Shown piece after piece: positions 38,136-47,105 of a stretch of DNA of 64,000 bases. Position numbers and translations under genes: made by a program. The stretch covers positions 1,116,001-1,180,000 of the forward strand of contig CAVRVH010000012.1 in NCBI GenBank assembly GCA_963724665.1, read 5' to 3'. Positions within the stretch are counted from its first letter, which is position 1. Each line of letters opens with the position of its first letter. This DNA is from DASUPK01 sp963724665. Lineage in GTDB: Bacteria; Actinomycetota; Thermoleophilia; Solirubrobacterales; 70-9. Below the pieces are notes generated by a model. That model had not been told where the DNA came from. It ran no database searches and worked only from the letters and a program-made list of their open reading frames with translations.

Positions 38136-38693
38136 CGCCACGCGGTGGCGGAGGTAGACGACTCCGGAACTGAAGGTGCGGGTCTCGACGAGTTCGAGAT
38201 CCACCCGCCGCTCTCGCTGGGGAAAAAACGGAATGCCACCGCCGACAAGCACCGGATAGACCCTTGCCAGGTACTCGTCGATCAGATCTAATGCGGCCGC
38301 CTCGCCGGCGAGAGTGGCGCCGCCGATCGCGATGTCTCCCTCCCCCGGCTCGGCGCGCAACCGCTCGATCTCCTTCGCCAGGCCGCCGGAGGCCAAGCGA
38401 GCATTGCCCTGCACAGCCGACAGCGTGGTGGAGAACACCACCTTTGGGAGCGCCTTCCAGATCGCTGCCCACTCGAGCCTTGAGTCGTCGAGCGACGGAT
38501 CCTGGTCGGCGGTCTCCCAGTACAGCATCGTCTCGTACAGCCGTCGTCCCAACAGGTAGACACCGACTCCTCGTATCTCCTCGGTGACGAAGCGAAAGAC
38601 CTCGTCGTCGGGCGGCGTCCAGTCGAAGTCGCCGTCCGGCCCGACGATGTAGCCGTCAAGTGAAACGCCCATCGAATAGGTCACGCTGCGCAT
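38130..38693 (-). CDS. Dihydrofolate reductase family protein (RibD C-terminal type)
   Basis: A 187-residue protein of the DHFR/RibD-C fold: VTYSMGVSLDGYIVGPDGDF, YLLGRRLYETMLYWE, GDIAIGGATLAGEAAALDLI and the closing VDLELVETRTFSSGVVYLRH. It binds NADPH and reduces an unknown substrate; true DHFR roles are not implied. Start ATG at 38693 has GAAGGAC-like weak site. It is convergent with msrA. Confidence 0.88.
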   Translation of the reverse strand: MRSVTYSMGVSLDGYIVGPDGDFDWTPPDDEVFRFVTEEIRGVGVYLLGRRLYETMLYWETADQDPSLDDSRLEWAAIWKALPKVVFSTTLSAVQGNARLASGGLAKEIERLRAEPGEGDIAIGGATLAGEAAALDLIDEYLARVYPVLVGGGIPFFPQRERRVDLELVETRTFSSGVVYLRHRVAR

Positions 38694-38743
38694 CAGAAGT
38701 CCTTCCTCGGTAGCGGGCTCGACAGTAGTCTCCCGGCGGGGAG

Positions 38744-38947
38744 ATGGGCTATCTGATCAGAGCGCCGCTCGGTCTCGGCCTGTTCTTCGGCGGGATCGTG
38801 CTCTTCAACGGTTCTGCCGAGTCGGGCGGAGGTGGGACCAGTGGACAGATCGCCAAGCTAGAGCGGCTGCAGAAGCTGAGGGAGTCAGGCGCGCTCACCG
38901 ACTCGGAGTTCGAGCAAGAGAAGGCCAAGATCCTCTCCGAGAGCTAG
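38744..38947 (+). CDS. SHOCT domain small membrane protein
   Basis: A 67-residue protein: one hydrophobic segment (RAPLGLGLFFGGIVLFNG), a Gly/Ser linker, and the SHOCT motif at the C-terminus (IAKLERLQKLRESGALTDSE, FEQEKAKILSE). SHOCT is a short oligomerisation or nucleic acid-binding motif. GGGGAG is close before ATG. The role is unknown. Confidence 0.8.
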   Translation: MGYLIRAPLGLGLFFGGIVLFNGSAESGGGGTSGQIAKLERLQKLRESGALTDSEFEQEKAKILSES

Positions 38948-38998
38948 GCGAGGCCCCGAAGGGCCCCGCCATGTCCCTCTCAGGCTCCCGGAGTGACG

Positions 38999-39694
38999 CT
39001 AGGAACCGATCTCCTGCTGGTTGTCCTGCGGGTTGGGGGCTCGCTGGATGACCACCTCGCAATTGCTCACGTGGTCCAGGTCGGCCAGATCCACGATGGC
39101 GACATCGCGGTCACGGCCGCAATCGACCGTGTCCGACTCGCCGTCGTTCACGTGGATCACGTCGTGGCCCCTGCCGCCGAACACGGTGTCTCCACCTGGT
39201 AGGGCGGCGTCCGCCTGGGCGAGCGCGAAGATGACGTCGTCATCCGGCCCGCCGAAGACGGTATCGACGCCGATCCCGGCGAAGAGGAGGTCGCGCCCCC
39301 GCCCGCCGCGAACGATGTCGTCACCGCTGCGTCCCCGCAGATGGTCCGGACCCTGTCGCCCGAGCAGGACGTCGTTGCCGTCCTGACCGAACGCCGTGTC
39401 CGCGCCACGTCCGAGGTCAACCATGTCGTTTCCGGGCCCGGCATCCACCGCGTCGTTGCCGGGGTTGCCGAAGACGGTGTCGTTCCCGTCCCCGGCGTCC
39501 ACCAGGTCATTCCCGGATAGGGCGAACACCGCGTCGTCTCCGCCCTTGGCCTGAATCTGATCTGCGGCGTGAGTCCCGAACAGCGTGTTCGGGTTGTCAT
39601 CGCCAACGATCGTCGCCGCCAGCGCGACGGTGGCCCCCGCTGCAGCCATCGCCATCACGGCAACGACGATCAGTCCCATCGTCTTCTTCCGCAT
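38999..39694 (-). CDS. Secreted calcium-binding protein with RTX repeats
   Basis: A 231-residue exported protein. Signal peptide MRKKTMGLIVVAVMAMAAAGATVALA; then at least eight nonapeptide repeats of the GGxGxDxxx type (DAGDGNDTVFGNPGNDAVDA, GRQGPDHLRGRSGDDIVRGG), which form a calcium-stacked beta roll. No enzyme domain is seen, and two Cys near the end (DCGRDRD, NCEVV) may bridge. A GGGAGG site precedes the ATG. A type I secretion system is not evident; the signal is Sec-type. Confidence 0.85.
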   Translation of the reverse strand: MRKKTMGLIVVAVMAMAAAGATVALAATIVGDDNPNTLFGTHAADQIQAKGGDDAVFALSGNDLVDAGDGNDTVFGNPGNDAVDAGPGNDMVDLGRGADTAFGQDGNDVLLGRQGPDHLRGRSGDDIVRGGRGRDLLFAGIGVDTVFGGPDDDVIFALAQADAALPGGDTVFGGRGHDVIHVNDGESDTVDCGRDRDVAIVDLADLDHVSNCEVVIQRAPNPQDNQQEIGS

Positions 39695-39830
39695 CCGAAT
39701 CCCTCCCTGGGATCGTTTGTCGAGCCCTAAAACATTTTTGGGTGGTCGCGGTTGCGGTTTCTGCATAGAAGAGCACTCCGCAGATCCCGGTCGCCTGCGG
39801 CTGAGAGGCGCGTGAAGATAGGTTGCGCGC

Positions 39831-41228
39831 ATGAGCGACGACGTTGCGTTCGCCGGAGCGGCCCGGATCGCGGAGATGGTCCGCGCCGGGGAGATCTCGC
39901 CGACTGAGCTCGTCGATCTCTACCTCGAGCGGATCGAGAGGCTCGATCCCAAGCTGAACGCCTACCGCGTCGTCCTCGCCGAGGGCGCGAGGGCCGACGC
40001 GAAGCGGGCGGAGGAACGGCTCGCCAAGGGCGAGGACGCGCCGTTGCTGGGGGTGCCCGTCGCGGTCAAGGACAACGTGGATTACGCGGGCGAGGTGACC
40101 ACCCACGGAACGGCGGCCTACGGCGACCCTGCGGCCGAGGACGGCCTGGTGGTCCGGCGGCTGCGCGAGGCCGGGGCGTCGATCCTCGGCAAGACCAACC
40201 TCCCGGAGCTGGCGATCTTCGGCTTCACCGAGAGCCCGACCTGGGGGGACACGCTCAACCCGTGGGACACGTCGAGGACTCCCGGCGGCTCGAGCGGCGG
40301 AAGCGGCGTCGCGGTGGCCGCGGGCATGTGCGCGATCGCCCATGCGACCGACGGCGCCGGCTCGATCCGCTACCCGGCCGCCTACAACGGCCTATTCGGC
40401 CTGAAGCCGCAGCGCAACCGGATTTCGCTCTCCCCGGACCGGCACCACTGGTACGGGCTCTCCGTCTCCGGTTGCGTCAGCCGGACCGTGGAGGACAGCG
40501 CGCTCTACCTGGACGCGATGAGCGGTCCCGAGCGAGGCGACTTCGAGTCGCCGCCTCCCTTCGAACGCCCGCTGGTCGAGGCCGTCCAAGCCAAGCCCGC
40601 CAAGCTGCGGATCGCCTGCACGACCAAGACGATCATCCCCGGGCCCAAGGCGCCGGAGGTGATCGCCGCCTACCGGGAGACCGTCGAGCTGCTCAGGTCA
40701 TTGGGACACGAGGTGACCGAGGCGGCCCCCAGGTACGGGCGCATGTACACGGACTTCTATCCCCTGTACTTCCGCGGGATCCGGGATGAGGCGCTGACCC
40801 TGCCGCATCCCGAGCGGCTGTCTGATCAGACGAAGAGCTTCGTCAGGGCCGGCAGGCTGTTCAGCGACCGGCGGCTCGCGAAGGTCCATGACCGCATGCC
40901 CGGGGCGGCCGCGCGCATCATGGAGCTCTTCCGGGATTACGACCTGCTGATCACCCCGGCGACCGCCCAGCTCCCGGTCGAGATCGGGCACTGGCGCGGC
41001 CAGGGCGCCCTTCGCGCCATCAACGGGATGGGCAGCGTCTATCCCTACGCGGCGACCTGGAACTACACCGGGCAGCCGGCGGCGGTGGTGCCGGCCGGGT
41101 TCACGGATGCGGGGCTGCCGCGCTCCGTGATGTTCGCGGCCCGTCCCAACCGGGAGGACATGCTGGTCTCGATCGCCGCCCAGCTCGAGGCCGAGCGGCC
41201 CTGGGCCGATAGGCGCCCACCCCTCTAG
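39831..41228 (+). CDS. Amidase (amidase signature family)
   Basis: A 465-residue enzyme hydrolysing C-N amide bonds. The Ser-cisSer-Lys triad is visible: Lys in PVAVKDNVD, and the Ser pair in TPGGSSGGSGVAVAAG. The family region CAIAHATDGAGSIRYPAAYN and LFGLKPQRNRISL follows. It is long enough for a stand-alone amidase; GatA-like use is possible but no gatB/gatC are near. TAGGTT lies 6 nt before ATG. It overlaps the metallo-beta-lactamase gene by 4 nt. Confidence 0.92.
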   Translation: MSDDVAFAGAARIAEMVRAGEISPTELVDLYLERIERLDPKLNAYRVVLAEGARADAKRAEERLAKGEDAPLLGVPVAVKDNVDYAGEVTTHGTAAYGDPAAEDGLVVRRLREAGASILGKTNLPELAIFGFTESPTWGDTLNPWDTSRTPGGSSGGSGVAVAAGMCAIAHATDGAGSIRYPAAYNGLFGLKPQRNRISLSPDRHHWYGLSVSGCVSRTVEDSALYLDAMSGPERGDFESPPPFERPLVEAVQAKPAKLRIACTTKTIIPGPKAPEVIAAYRETVELLRSLGHEVTEAAPRYGRMYTDFYPLYFRGIRDEALTLPHPERLSDQTKSFVRAGRLFSDRRLAKVHDRMPGAAARIMELFRDYDLLITPATAQLPVEIGHWRGQGALRAINGMGSVYPYAATWNYTGQPAAVVPAGFTDAGLPRSVMFAARPNREDMLVSIAAQLEAERPWADRRPPL

Positions 41229-42103
41229 GTGGCGGCGGGAACCCGCTCCGGCGCCAGGACCTCGAGCTCCTGGGCTTCGGCGGCCATCTCGACGGCGCCA
41301 TCGGGACCGCCGAGCTCCTGCCAGCGCTCCCGCGCGGTCTCGTGGAACCGGTCCAGGAAGTCGTCGGAGTGCAGCGGATCGTGATGGAACATCAAGAGCC
41401 GCTGAGCCTCGACGCGGCGGGCGAAGGTGAGTGTGTCGGTGAGCCGCGAGTGACCCCAACCGACATGGTCCGGGTACTCCTCGTCCGTGTACTGGCAGTC
41501 GTGGATCAGAAGGTCGGTGTCGCGGGCGAGGTCGTAGCCCGAGATCCACTCCGGCTCGAGTGACTCCAGCGGTGCTCCGAGCCCGGGCTCGTGGTCTGAG
41601 ATGTAGGTGAGGGTGGTGGGGCCGTCGGTGATCCGGTAGCCGAGGGTCGGCCCTCGATGGGTGACGGCCTCGGCGTGGATCTTGGCCGGGCCGAGATCCC
41701 ACTCAGTGGGCGGGGTGTCCTTGAAGTTGACCTCGCAGGGCAGCTCACGGACCTCGACGGGGGAGAGGGGGGCCGAGATGTAGCGCGAGATGCGCTCCTC
41801 GAGGGAGGCCTCGGGCGAGGAGGGCCCCCAGATCGTGATCTCGGACTCGGAGCGGAAGCAGGGCGCGAAGAACATCAGGCCCTGGATGTGGTCCAGATGC
41901 AGGTGCGTGAGCAGGATGTTGATCTTCGGCAGCTTCTTGGCGATGCCCACGCCGAGGCTGCGGATGCCGGTGCCCGCGTCGATGATCAGGGTGGAGCCAT
42001 CGGAGAGCTGGAGCTCGACGCACGAGGTATTGCCGCCGAAGCGGTTCATCTCGGGCCCCGGCGCAGGGACCGACCCGCGCGCCCCCCATACCTTGACCTT
42101 CAT
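41225..42103 (-). CDS. Metallo-beta-lactamase fold hydrolase
   Basis: A 292-residue MBL-fold protein. Zinc ligands in THLHLDHIQG (HxHxDH), a distant VTHRGPTLGYR, SDHEPG and HDCQYTDEEYPDHVGWGHS. The start MKVKVWGARGSVPAPGPEMN and FGGNTSCVEL match the group of cyclic-nucleotide or RNA-type phosphodiesterases. The substrate cannot be told. Tail-to-tail with the amidase gene. Confidence 0.9.
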   Translation of the reverse strand: MKVKVWGARGSVPAPGPEMNRFGGNTSCVELQLSDGSTLIIDAGTGIRSLGVGIAKKLPKINILLTHLHLDHIQGLMFFAPCFRSESEITIWGPSSPEASLEERISRYISAPLSPVEVRELPCEVNFKDTPPTEWDLGPAKIHAEAVTHRGPTLGYRITDGPTTLTYISDHEPGLGAPLESLEPEWISGYDLARDTDLLIHDCQYTDEEYPDHVGWGHSRLTDTLTFARRVEAQRLLMFHHDPLHSDDFLDRFHETARERWQELGGPDGAVEMAAEAQELEVLAPERVPAAT

Positions 42104-42153
42104 CGAATCCTCACCTTCTCCTCACTCCATCCTCTTGCCCAGCCTATAGCGGT

Positions 42154-42570
42154 CTAACCACGCCCGGGTGTGTTGTTGGTCCGCGTCCAGAAGAAGATCA
42201 TCGCCCCCTCCTGACCGCCCTCGGCGACGATCGGCAGGGCGGTTGACTCGATCTCGTACTCATCGCCCATGACCGATCGAACCTTGAACCCGCCGTGTGC
42301 GGGCCGTCCCTGACGGAGGGCCTTCGTGGTCGGCAGCTCCTCGATCGGAATCGGGGACCCGTCGTCGCCGAATGGCCCCACGGCGTGACTCCACTCGTCT
42401 GCGGGCATGCGACCGGACTCCTCGAAGGAGATGCCGAGGAGGGCGCCGGCGGCCTCGTTGTAGAAGATCAACGCGCCGCTCTCGTCGACCAGGAACGCCG
42501 GTGTCGAGAGGCTCGTCAGGAAATTGCGGGCGAGGATCAGCTCCAGCGGTTTCTGCGGCCTCTGCGTCAT
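42154..42570 (-). CDS. PAS domain protein
   Basis: A 138-residue protein made of a single PAS domain: LSTPAFLVDESGALIFYNEAA, GALLGISFEESGRM, then the end AMIFFWTR. No kinase or output domain follows. PAS domains sense ligands, light or redox state and mediate contacts. It is divergent from the propeller gene across about 33 nt and could act with it or with an unlinked partner. Confidence 0.8.
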   Translation of the reverse strand: MTQRPQKPLELILARNFLTSLSTPAFLVDESGALIFYNEAAGALLGISFEESGRMPADEWSHAVGPFGDDGSPIPIEELPTTKALRQGRPAHGGFKVRSVMGDEYEIESTALPIVAEGGQEGAMIFFWTRTNNTPGRG

Positions 42571-42603
42571 TCGTCACGAAGTCTGGCGTATGCTCGCGGC
42601 AAG

Positions 42604-44180
42604 ATGCGCCACCGGGCTTGCGGGGTGACGATTCTCACGGGGGCGGCTCTCGCGGCGCTGGTGGCCTGGGCTGGGCCCGCCGCGGCACAGGTCCCTGGCT
42701 TGCCGACGCTGCCGATCGCGGGCGACGCGATGGGTGGAGCGGCGGCCCCCTTCGAGGGCACGCCCGCAACGCCGGCTCCGGTCGGCGGGATGACGCAGCC
42801 GCCCCGCAACCCCTTCCTGGCGCCGAACGGGCGCAGCAACATCCACGACGACGCCTACATGACCGACACCTATGCGGCCTCGGGGCCGCTCGGGGACGGC
42901 TCCGAGTCCTCCGCGCTGTTCACCCGCGAGTGTGGCTCGATCACCTTCGATTCCCAGGGGCGGATCGTGACCGTGTGCGTCGGGCTCGACCAGCCGGTGC
43001 TGGCGCTGATCGACCCGCACAGCCTCGCCGTGCTCGCCGCCATGCCCCTGCCGATTCGCAATCTGAGCAGCGGAGGCAACCCGTTCACGGATTTCTCGGG
43101 CGGCGGCTACTTCTACCTCGACCAGCACGACCGGGCGGTGATCCCGACGAACAACCACCACGTGCTCGTCGTCTCCGAAAGCGGGTCGGGGTTCGCCGTC
43201 GACCGTGACTACGACCTGAGCGCGAAGATCCCCTCCGCCGACGGAATCGTCTCGGTGCTGCCCGACTGGAAGGGGCTGTTCTGGTTCGTCACCCGCGGTG
43301 GCCTGGTCGGCACGATCGATCGCGGCGAAGGGACCGTGCGGACGATGCAGCTGTCGGGGGAGGGAATCTCCAACTCGTTCGCGGTCGACGAGACCGGTGG
43401 AGTGTTCATCGTCTCCGACCGTGCGCTCTACCGGTTCGACGCCGACTCCAAGGGGGCGCCGGCCGTGAGCTGGCGGGTCGCCTATCCGAACTCGGGCATC
43501 CACAAGCCCGGCCAGAGCGACGCCGGTTCAGGCACCACTCCGACGCTGATGGGACGCAACTGGGTGTCGATCGCCGACAACGCCGACCCGATGGACGTGG
43601 TCGTCTACCGGCGGGCACGCACGCTGGCGAAGCCGACGAAGAAACGGGCGAAGAAGGGCAGGCGGGGAAGGCGAAGGGCCGCCGGGTCTGCTCGGCGGCG
43701 GTCTTCGGCAAGGGAGCGGGCTCGACCGACAACTCGCTGATCGGCACCGACCGGTCGATGATCGTCGAGAACAACTACGGCTACGTGATCAGCGCCGGCG
43801 ATCTGGGAGGCGCCGAGAGCGTGCCCGGGCTGACGCGGGTCGACGTGGTCAAGAAGAAGCAGGGCAGGCATGCCAAGAAGCGCAAGCGGAAGGCGAGCTT
43901 CCGCTGCCGGACCATCTGGACGAGCGACGAGCGGGCGCCGTCCGTCGTCCCGAAGCTCTCGCTCGCCAACGGTCTCGTCTACACGTACACGAAGCCGCAG
44001 CGGAGCGACGGCCTCGACGCCTGGTACCTCACCGCTCTGGACTTCCGCACCGGGCGCACCGTCTACCGGCGGCTGGCCGGCACCGGCTTCGGCTTCAACA
44101 ACAACTACGCCCCCGTGACGCTCGGGCCGGACGGCACGGCCTACGTCGGCGTCCTCGGGGGCGTAGTGGCGTTGCCGTAA
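42604..44180 (+). CDS. Secreted beta-propeller-like protein, frameshifted
   Basis: About 525 residues when rejoined. Signal peptide: ILTGAALAALVAWAGPAAA. The body has repeating beta-rich blocks (SITFDSQGRIVTVCVGLDQP, GGVFIVSDRALYRFDADSKG, GLVYTYTKPQ, LDFRTGRTVYRRL) typical of a propeller. The first frame is read to about 43655; the rest (VCSAAVFGKGAGSTDNSLIG, then MIVENNYGYVISAGD) is in another, near GCGGGGAAGG. TATGCT lies 9 nt before the ATG. Probably a single-base error. Function unknown. Confidence 0.75.
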
Positions 44181-44181
44181 T

Positions 44182-44272
44182 ACGGCTTCGCCATCAGATC
44201 GTGACGGCAAGCGGCCGCCCCACTTAAGTCGCTACGGGCTTCGCCCTTCGCTCCAAGGTGGAGCGGCCTGGC
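44182..44272. repeat. ~95-nt multi-hairpin element, second copy
   Basis: Between the propeller gene and the convergent cupredoxin gene. It aligns with 31345-31442 from ACGGCTTCGCCAT through GCGGCCGCC, AAGTCGCTACGGGCTT, CGCTCC-AAGGT-GGAGCG and GCGGCCTGG. Hairpin stems are kept while loops differ (TTC for TTT, AAGGT for GAAGT). The first hairpin is partly decayed. Confidence 0.65.
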
Positions 44273-44274
44273 CG

Positions 44275-44706
44275 TCACTTGACGGTGATCTCGCCCTCCA
44301 TGCCCATTTCCTTGTGGCTGTCCACGGGGCAGTAGAACTCGTAGGTCCCGGGCTTCAGATTCGCCGTGAGCGTGCCGCTCTGACCGGGTGAGACATCGCC
44401 TTCGAGCTCCTGGTCATGACCGGGCGTGACGTCCTCGATCTCGAGCGAGTGGGTCACCTGGCCGTCGTTGGTCATGTTGAAGGTGACCTCGCCCGCCTTC
44501 ACGCTCGGGTCGGAGGCGGTGAACTTGAAATCGGTGGCGCTCAGGTCCACCGTGCTGCCGGCACCGCCGCCGCCGCTGGTCGTTGGCGCCGGAGTCGCCG
44601 CCGCATTGCTGGTGCTGTCGTCGCTTGAGCCGCCACAGCCCACGATCGGCACCGCCACCGCGGCTCCGATCGCAAACAGCGCCGCGAATCGTCTGGTCGA
44701 GAGCAT
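44275..44706 (-). CDS. Cupredoxin-domain lipoprotein
   Basis: A 143-residue lipoprotein. Lipobox VPIVGC gives a lipidated Cys near residue 24, a Ser/Thr/Gly linker follows, and the C-terminal domain is cupredoxin-like: copper ligands His in VTHSLEIED, Cys and His in YEFYCPVDSHKEMGMEG. It probably shuttles electrons or copper at the outer face. ATG at 44706 has GGAGGTG 4-10 nt before. An alternative GTG at 44718 is less likely. Confidence 0.88.
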   Translation of the reverse strand: MLSTRRFAALFAIGAAVAVPIVGCGGSSDDSTSNAAATPAPTTSGGGGAGSTVDLSATDFKFTASDPSVKAGEVTFNMTNDGQVTHSLEIEDVTPGHDQELEGDVSPGQSGTLTANLKPGTYEFYCPVDSHKEMGMEGEITVK

Positions 44707-44900
44707 CCGCACCTCCACTGCAGTCGTAGGTTCGACAGGGCCTGCTTGCCTAAGCTCCTACGCGCTCGACCTGGCCTGGGATTGCGCTCGACGTCAGCCC
44801 CAGGGAATGGCGATCCTCGGCCGGAAGGCCCGCCGGCCGAGGTCGCGACACGCTTGCTTGCTGAGATCAGGGCACGCGTCCCGCGAACCCCGGCGGGTCG

Positions 44901-45047
44901 CTAGGAGAGCTTCCCGATCTTGAAGATCTTCGTCCCGCAGTCGGGGCATGTGCCCTGAATCGCGGGGCGACCGTTCTTCATGGTCACCTGCTGCGGGTCC
45001 TTGATCTCGACCTTCTTGCGTTCCTTGACGCAGTAGCCCTCAGGCAT
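44901..45047 (-). CDS. DUF5679-like zinc-ribbon protein, one Cys missing
   Basis: A 48-residue protein: MPEGYCVKERKKVEIKDPQQ, then VTMKNGRPAIQGTCPDCGTK and IFKIGKLS. Families of this type usually have two CxxC pairs; here CPDC is kept but the first pair reads CVKE, so zinc binding may be altered or the base may be wrong. GGAGG precedes the ATG at 45047. It stands alone. Confidence 0.7.
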   Translation of the reverse strand: MPEGYCVKERKKVEIKDPQQVTMKNGRPAIQGTCPDCGTKIFKIGKLS

Positions 45048-45145
45048 CGAGGACCTCCTTTCGCGAGCCGATTCCGCGAATCACGCTAGACCACCCAGCG
45101 GACGAGCGTGGCCTTTCGACCGAACTTAGTGCGGAATGTAACTAG

Positions 45146-45832
45146 CTACTTGCCCTGAGGCGTCGTGGGCGTGGTGGTGGTCGTCGCCCCAGGCGTGAGC
45201 GCGGTGCCCGGCGTGGTGGCTGCACCCTTGTTGAACGCGCCTGCCGCCGCCTGGGTCTGCAGCGTGGCGATGCTGGCCGCGTTCTGCGACTGCTGCTTCT
45301 GTACCGCGGCGATCGACTGCTGCAGCTGGGCGACGGAGGCGTTGAGCGCCGCCTGAGTGTCCTTGGAGTTCTTCACGGCCGCCGCCTCGAGGGCGTCGAT
45401 GCGCTTGGAGAGGCCGTCCAGCTCGCCCTTGGTCGCGCTGTCCGACTTGGCCGTGAGCCCGAAGTAGAGCGCTGCGCCCGCGGCGAGGATCGCGATCAAC
45501 AGGCCCGCGATGCCGAAATAGGTCATTCGTCCCTGCTTGCGCTCGATCTCGGCCATCCAGCCCTGCATGCCCTCCATCCGCTCCTGCAGGTTGGGATCCG
45601 GAGACTTGCCCTTGGCGGACGCGTCCTTGGCCGGCGCGTCTGTGGCGGCGGTCGGCTTCGTGGCCTCCTTGGTGGCCGTCTCCTCCGTGGCGACCGAGTT
45701 CGCGCCGTTTTCGTCCTTGGGTTGCTCCTTGGTCTCGGCCTTGGAGGCCGTGGCCGTCTTCGCGCTGCCACCGCCCCGGCCAGGCCGGGAGACCTTGGGC
45801 ATACGGACGCGCGGGGCACGGAAATCGGGCAT
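45146..45832 (-). CDS. Membrane-anchored coiled-coil protein
   Basis: A 228-residue protein in three parts: a low-complexity Lys/Thr/Ala N-terminal region (residues 1-75), one membrane helix (MTYFGIAGLLIAILAAGAAL), and a coiled coil (LDGLSKRIDALEAAAVKNSK, QLQQSIAAVQKQQSQNAAS) with a Thr/Pro tail. It may be a cell-envelope or division-related scaffold; unrecognised. N-in orientation is likely. Confidence 0.65.
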   Translation of the reverse strand: MPDFRAPRVRMPKVSRPGRGGGSAKTATASKAETKEQPKDENGANSVATEETATKEATKPTAATDAPAKDASAKGKSPDPNLQERMEGMQGWMAEIERKQGRMTYFGIAGLLIAILAAGAALYFGLTAKSDSATKGELDGLSKRIDALEAAAVKNSKDTQAALNASVAQLQQSIAAVQKQQSQNAASIATLQTQAAAGAFNKGAATTPGTALTPGATTTTTPTTPQGK

Positions 45833-45936
45833 CGCGGAGATCCTAGTGGCCAGCCCCGAGCGCTACGCCGGTTGTGAACGGGCCGTACTATTCCGCCTCC
45901 CGTCCACCGCGTGAACCGACTGAAGGAGATCCCCAG

Positions 45937-47105
45937 ATGCCCGAGGCAGTGATCGTCGACACCATCCGCACGCCCATCGGCAGGGCCTTCAAGGGCTCGC
46001 TCGCGCAATTGCGCCCGGACGAGCTGGGCGCCTTCGTCGTCGACGAGCTGCTCGAGCGCAATCCCGAGGTGCGACCGTCGGAGGTCGAGGAGGTCTTCTG
46101 CGGCTGCGGCATGCCGCAGGGCCTGCAGGCGTTCAACATCGCCCGCATCATGGTCCTGCTCTCCAAGAAGCTCCCGGAGACCGTGAATGGCGTGACGATG
46201 TCGCGCTACTGCGCCTCCAGCCTCGACTCCATCAGGCACGCGGCCAACGCCGTGCGCGCCGGCCAGGGCGACACCTACATCGCCGCAGGAGTCGAGTGGG
46301 TGAGCCGCTACAACGAGCGCACCGAGCCGGCCGGCGTCCCCGACCAGAACGAGAAGCTGCAGGGCAAGGACGGGACGCCCAACGCCTACATCGACATGGG
46401 CATCACCGCGGTCAACGTGGCCGAAGCGCTACGAGGTCAGCCGCGCCGACATGGACAAGTACGCGCAGCGCTCTCAGGAGCTCGCGGTCGCGTCGCAGGA
46501 GGACGGCTTCTTCGACCGCGAGATCGTCCCGGTCAAGCTGTCCGGACGGCACCGAGGTCGCCAAGGACGACGGCCCCGCGCGCCAGCTCGACCCTGGAGA
46601 AGCTCTCGGAGCTGCCCGAGGCCTTCGAGGGCGGCGGCGGGGTGACCGCCGGCAACTCCTGCCCGCTCAATGACGGCGCGGCCGCGGTGCTGGTGATGTC
46701 GGAGGACAGCGCGAAGGAGCTCGGGCTTGAAGCCGCGGGCGCGGATCGTGCATGGCCGCTACCCACGGCAACGAGCCGGAGTACATGGGCGTCGCCCCGA
46801 TCGGCGCGATCAAGAAGGTGCTCGACCGCGGCGGAAAGACCATCAAGGACGTCGATGTCGTCGAGCTCAACGAGGCGTTCGCCGCCCAGGTGATCCCGAT
46901 CATGGCCGAGTGCGACATCCCGCTGGAGAAGATGAACACGCACGGCGGGGCGATCGCCCTCGGGCACCCCTTCGGCATGACCGGCGCCCGCATCATGGGC
47001 ACCCTGCTCAACGTCCTGGAGACCGACGACCATCAGATCGGCCTCGAGACGATGTGCGTCGCCGGTGGCCAGGGCGAGGCGATGCTGGTCGAGCGGCTCA
47101 ACTAG
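45937..47105 (+). CDS. Thiolase (acetyl-CoA acyltransferase), several frameshifts
   Basis: A thiolase of about 390 residues when repaired, closing the beta-oxidation cycle. The catalytic Cys is in MSRYCASSLDSI, the C-terminal His in GHPFGMTGAR and the second Cys in MCVAGGQG. The frame breaks near 46425, 46545-46580 and 46730, and the intermediate pieces (MDKYAQRSQELAVASQEDGFF, LEKLSELPEAFEGGGGVTAG) read well in other frames. Several small errors fit sequencing noise better than decay. GAAGGAG precedes the ATG. Confidence 0.85.

Noticed and set aside
39740..39790. TTCT-GCAT-AGAA inverted repeat resembling HB
   Set aside because: The arms are only 4 bp and do not match the HB arms; no HA or GATACT is near.
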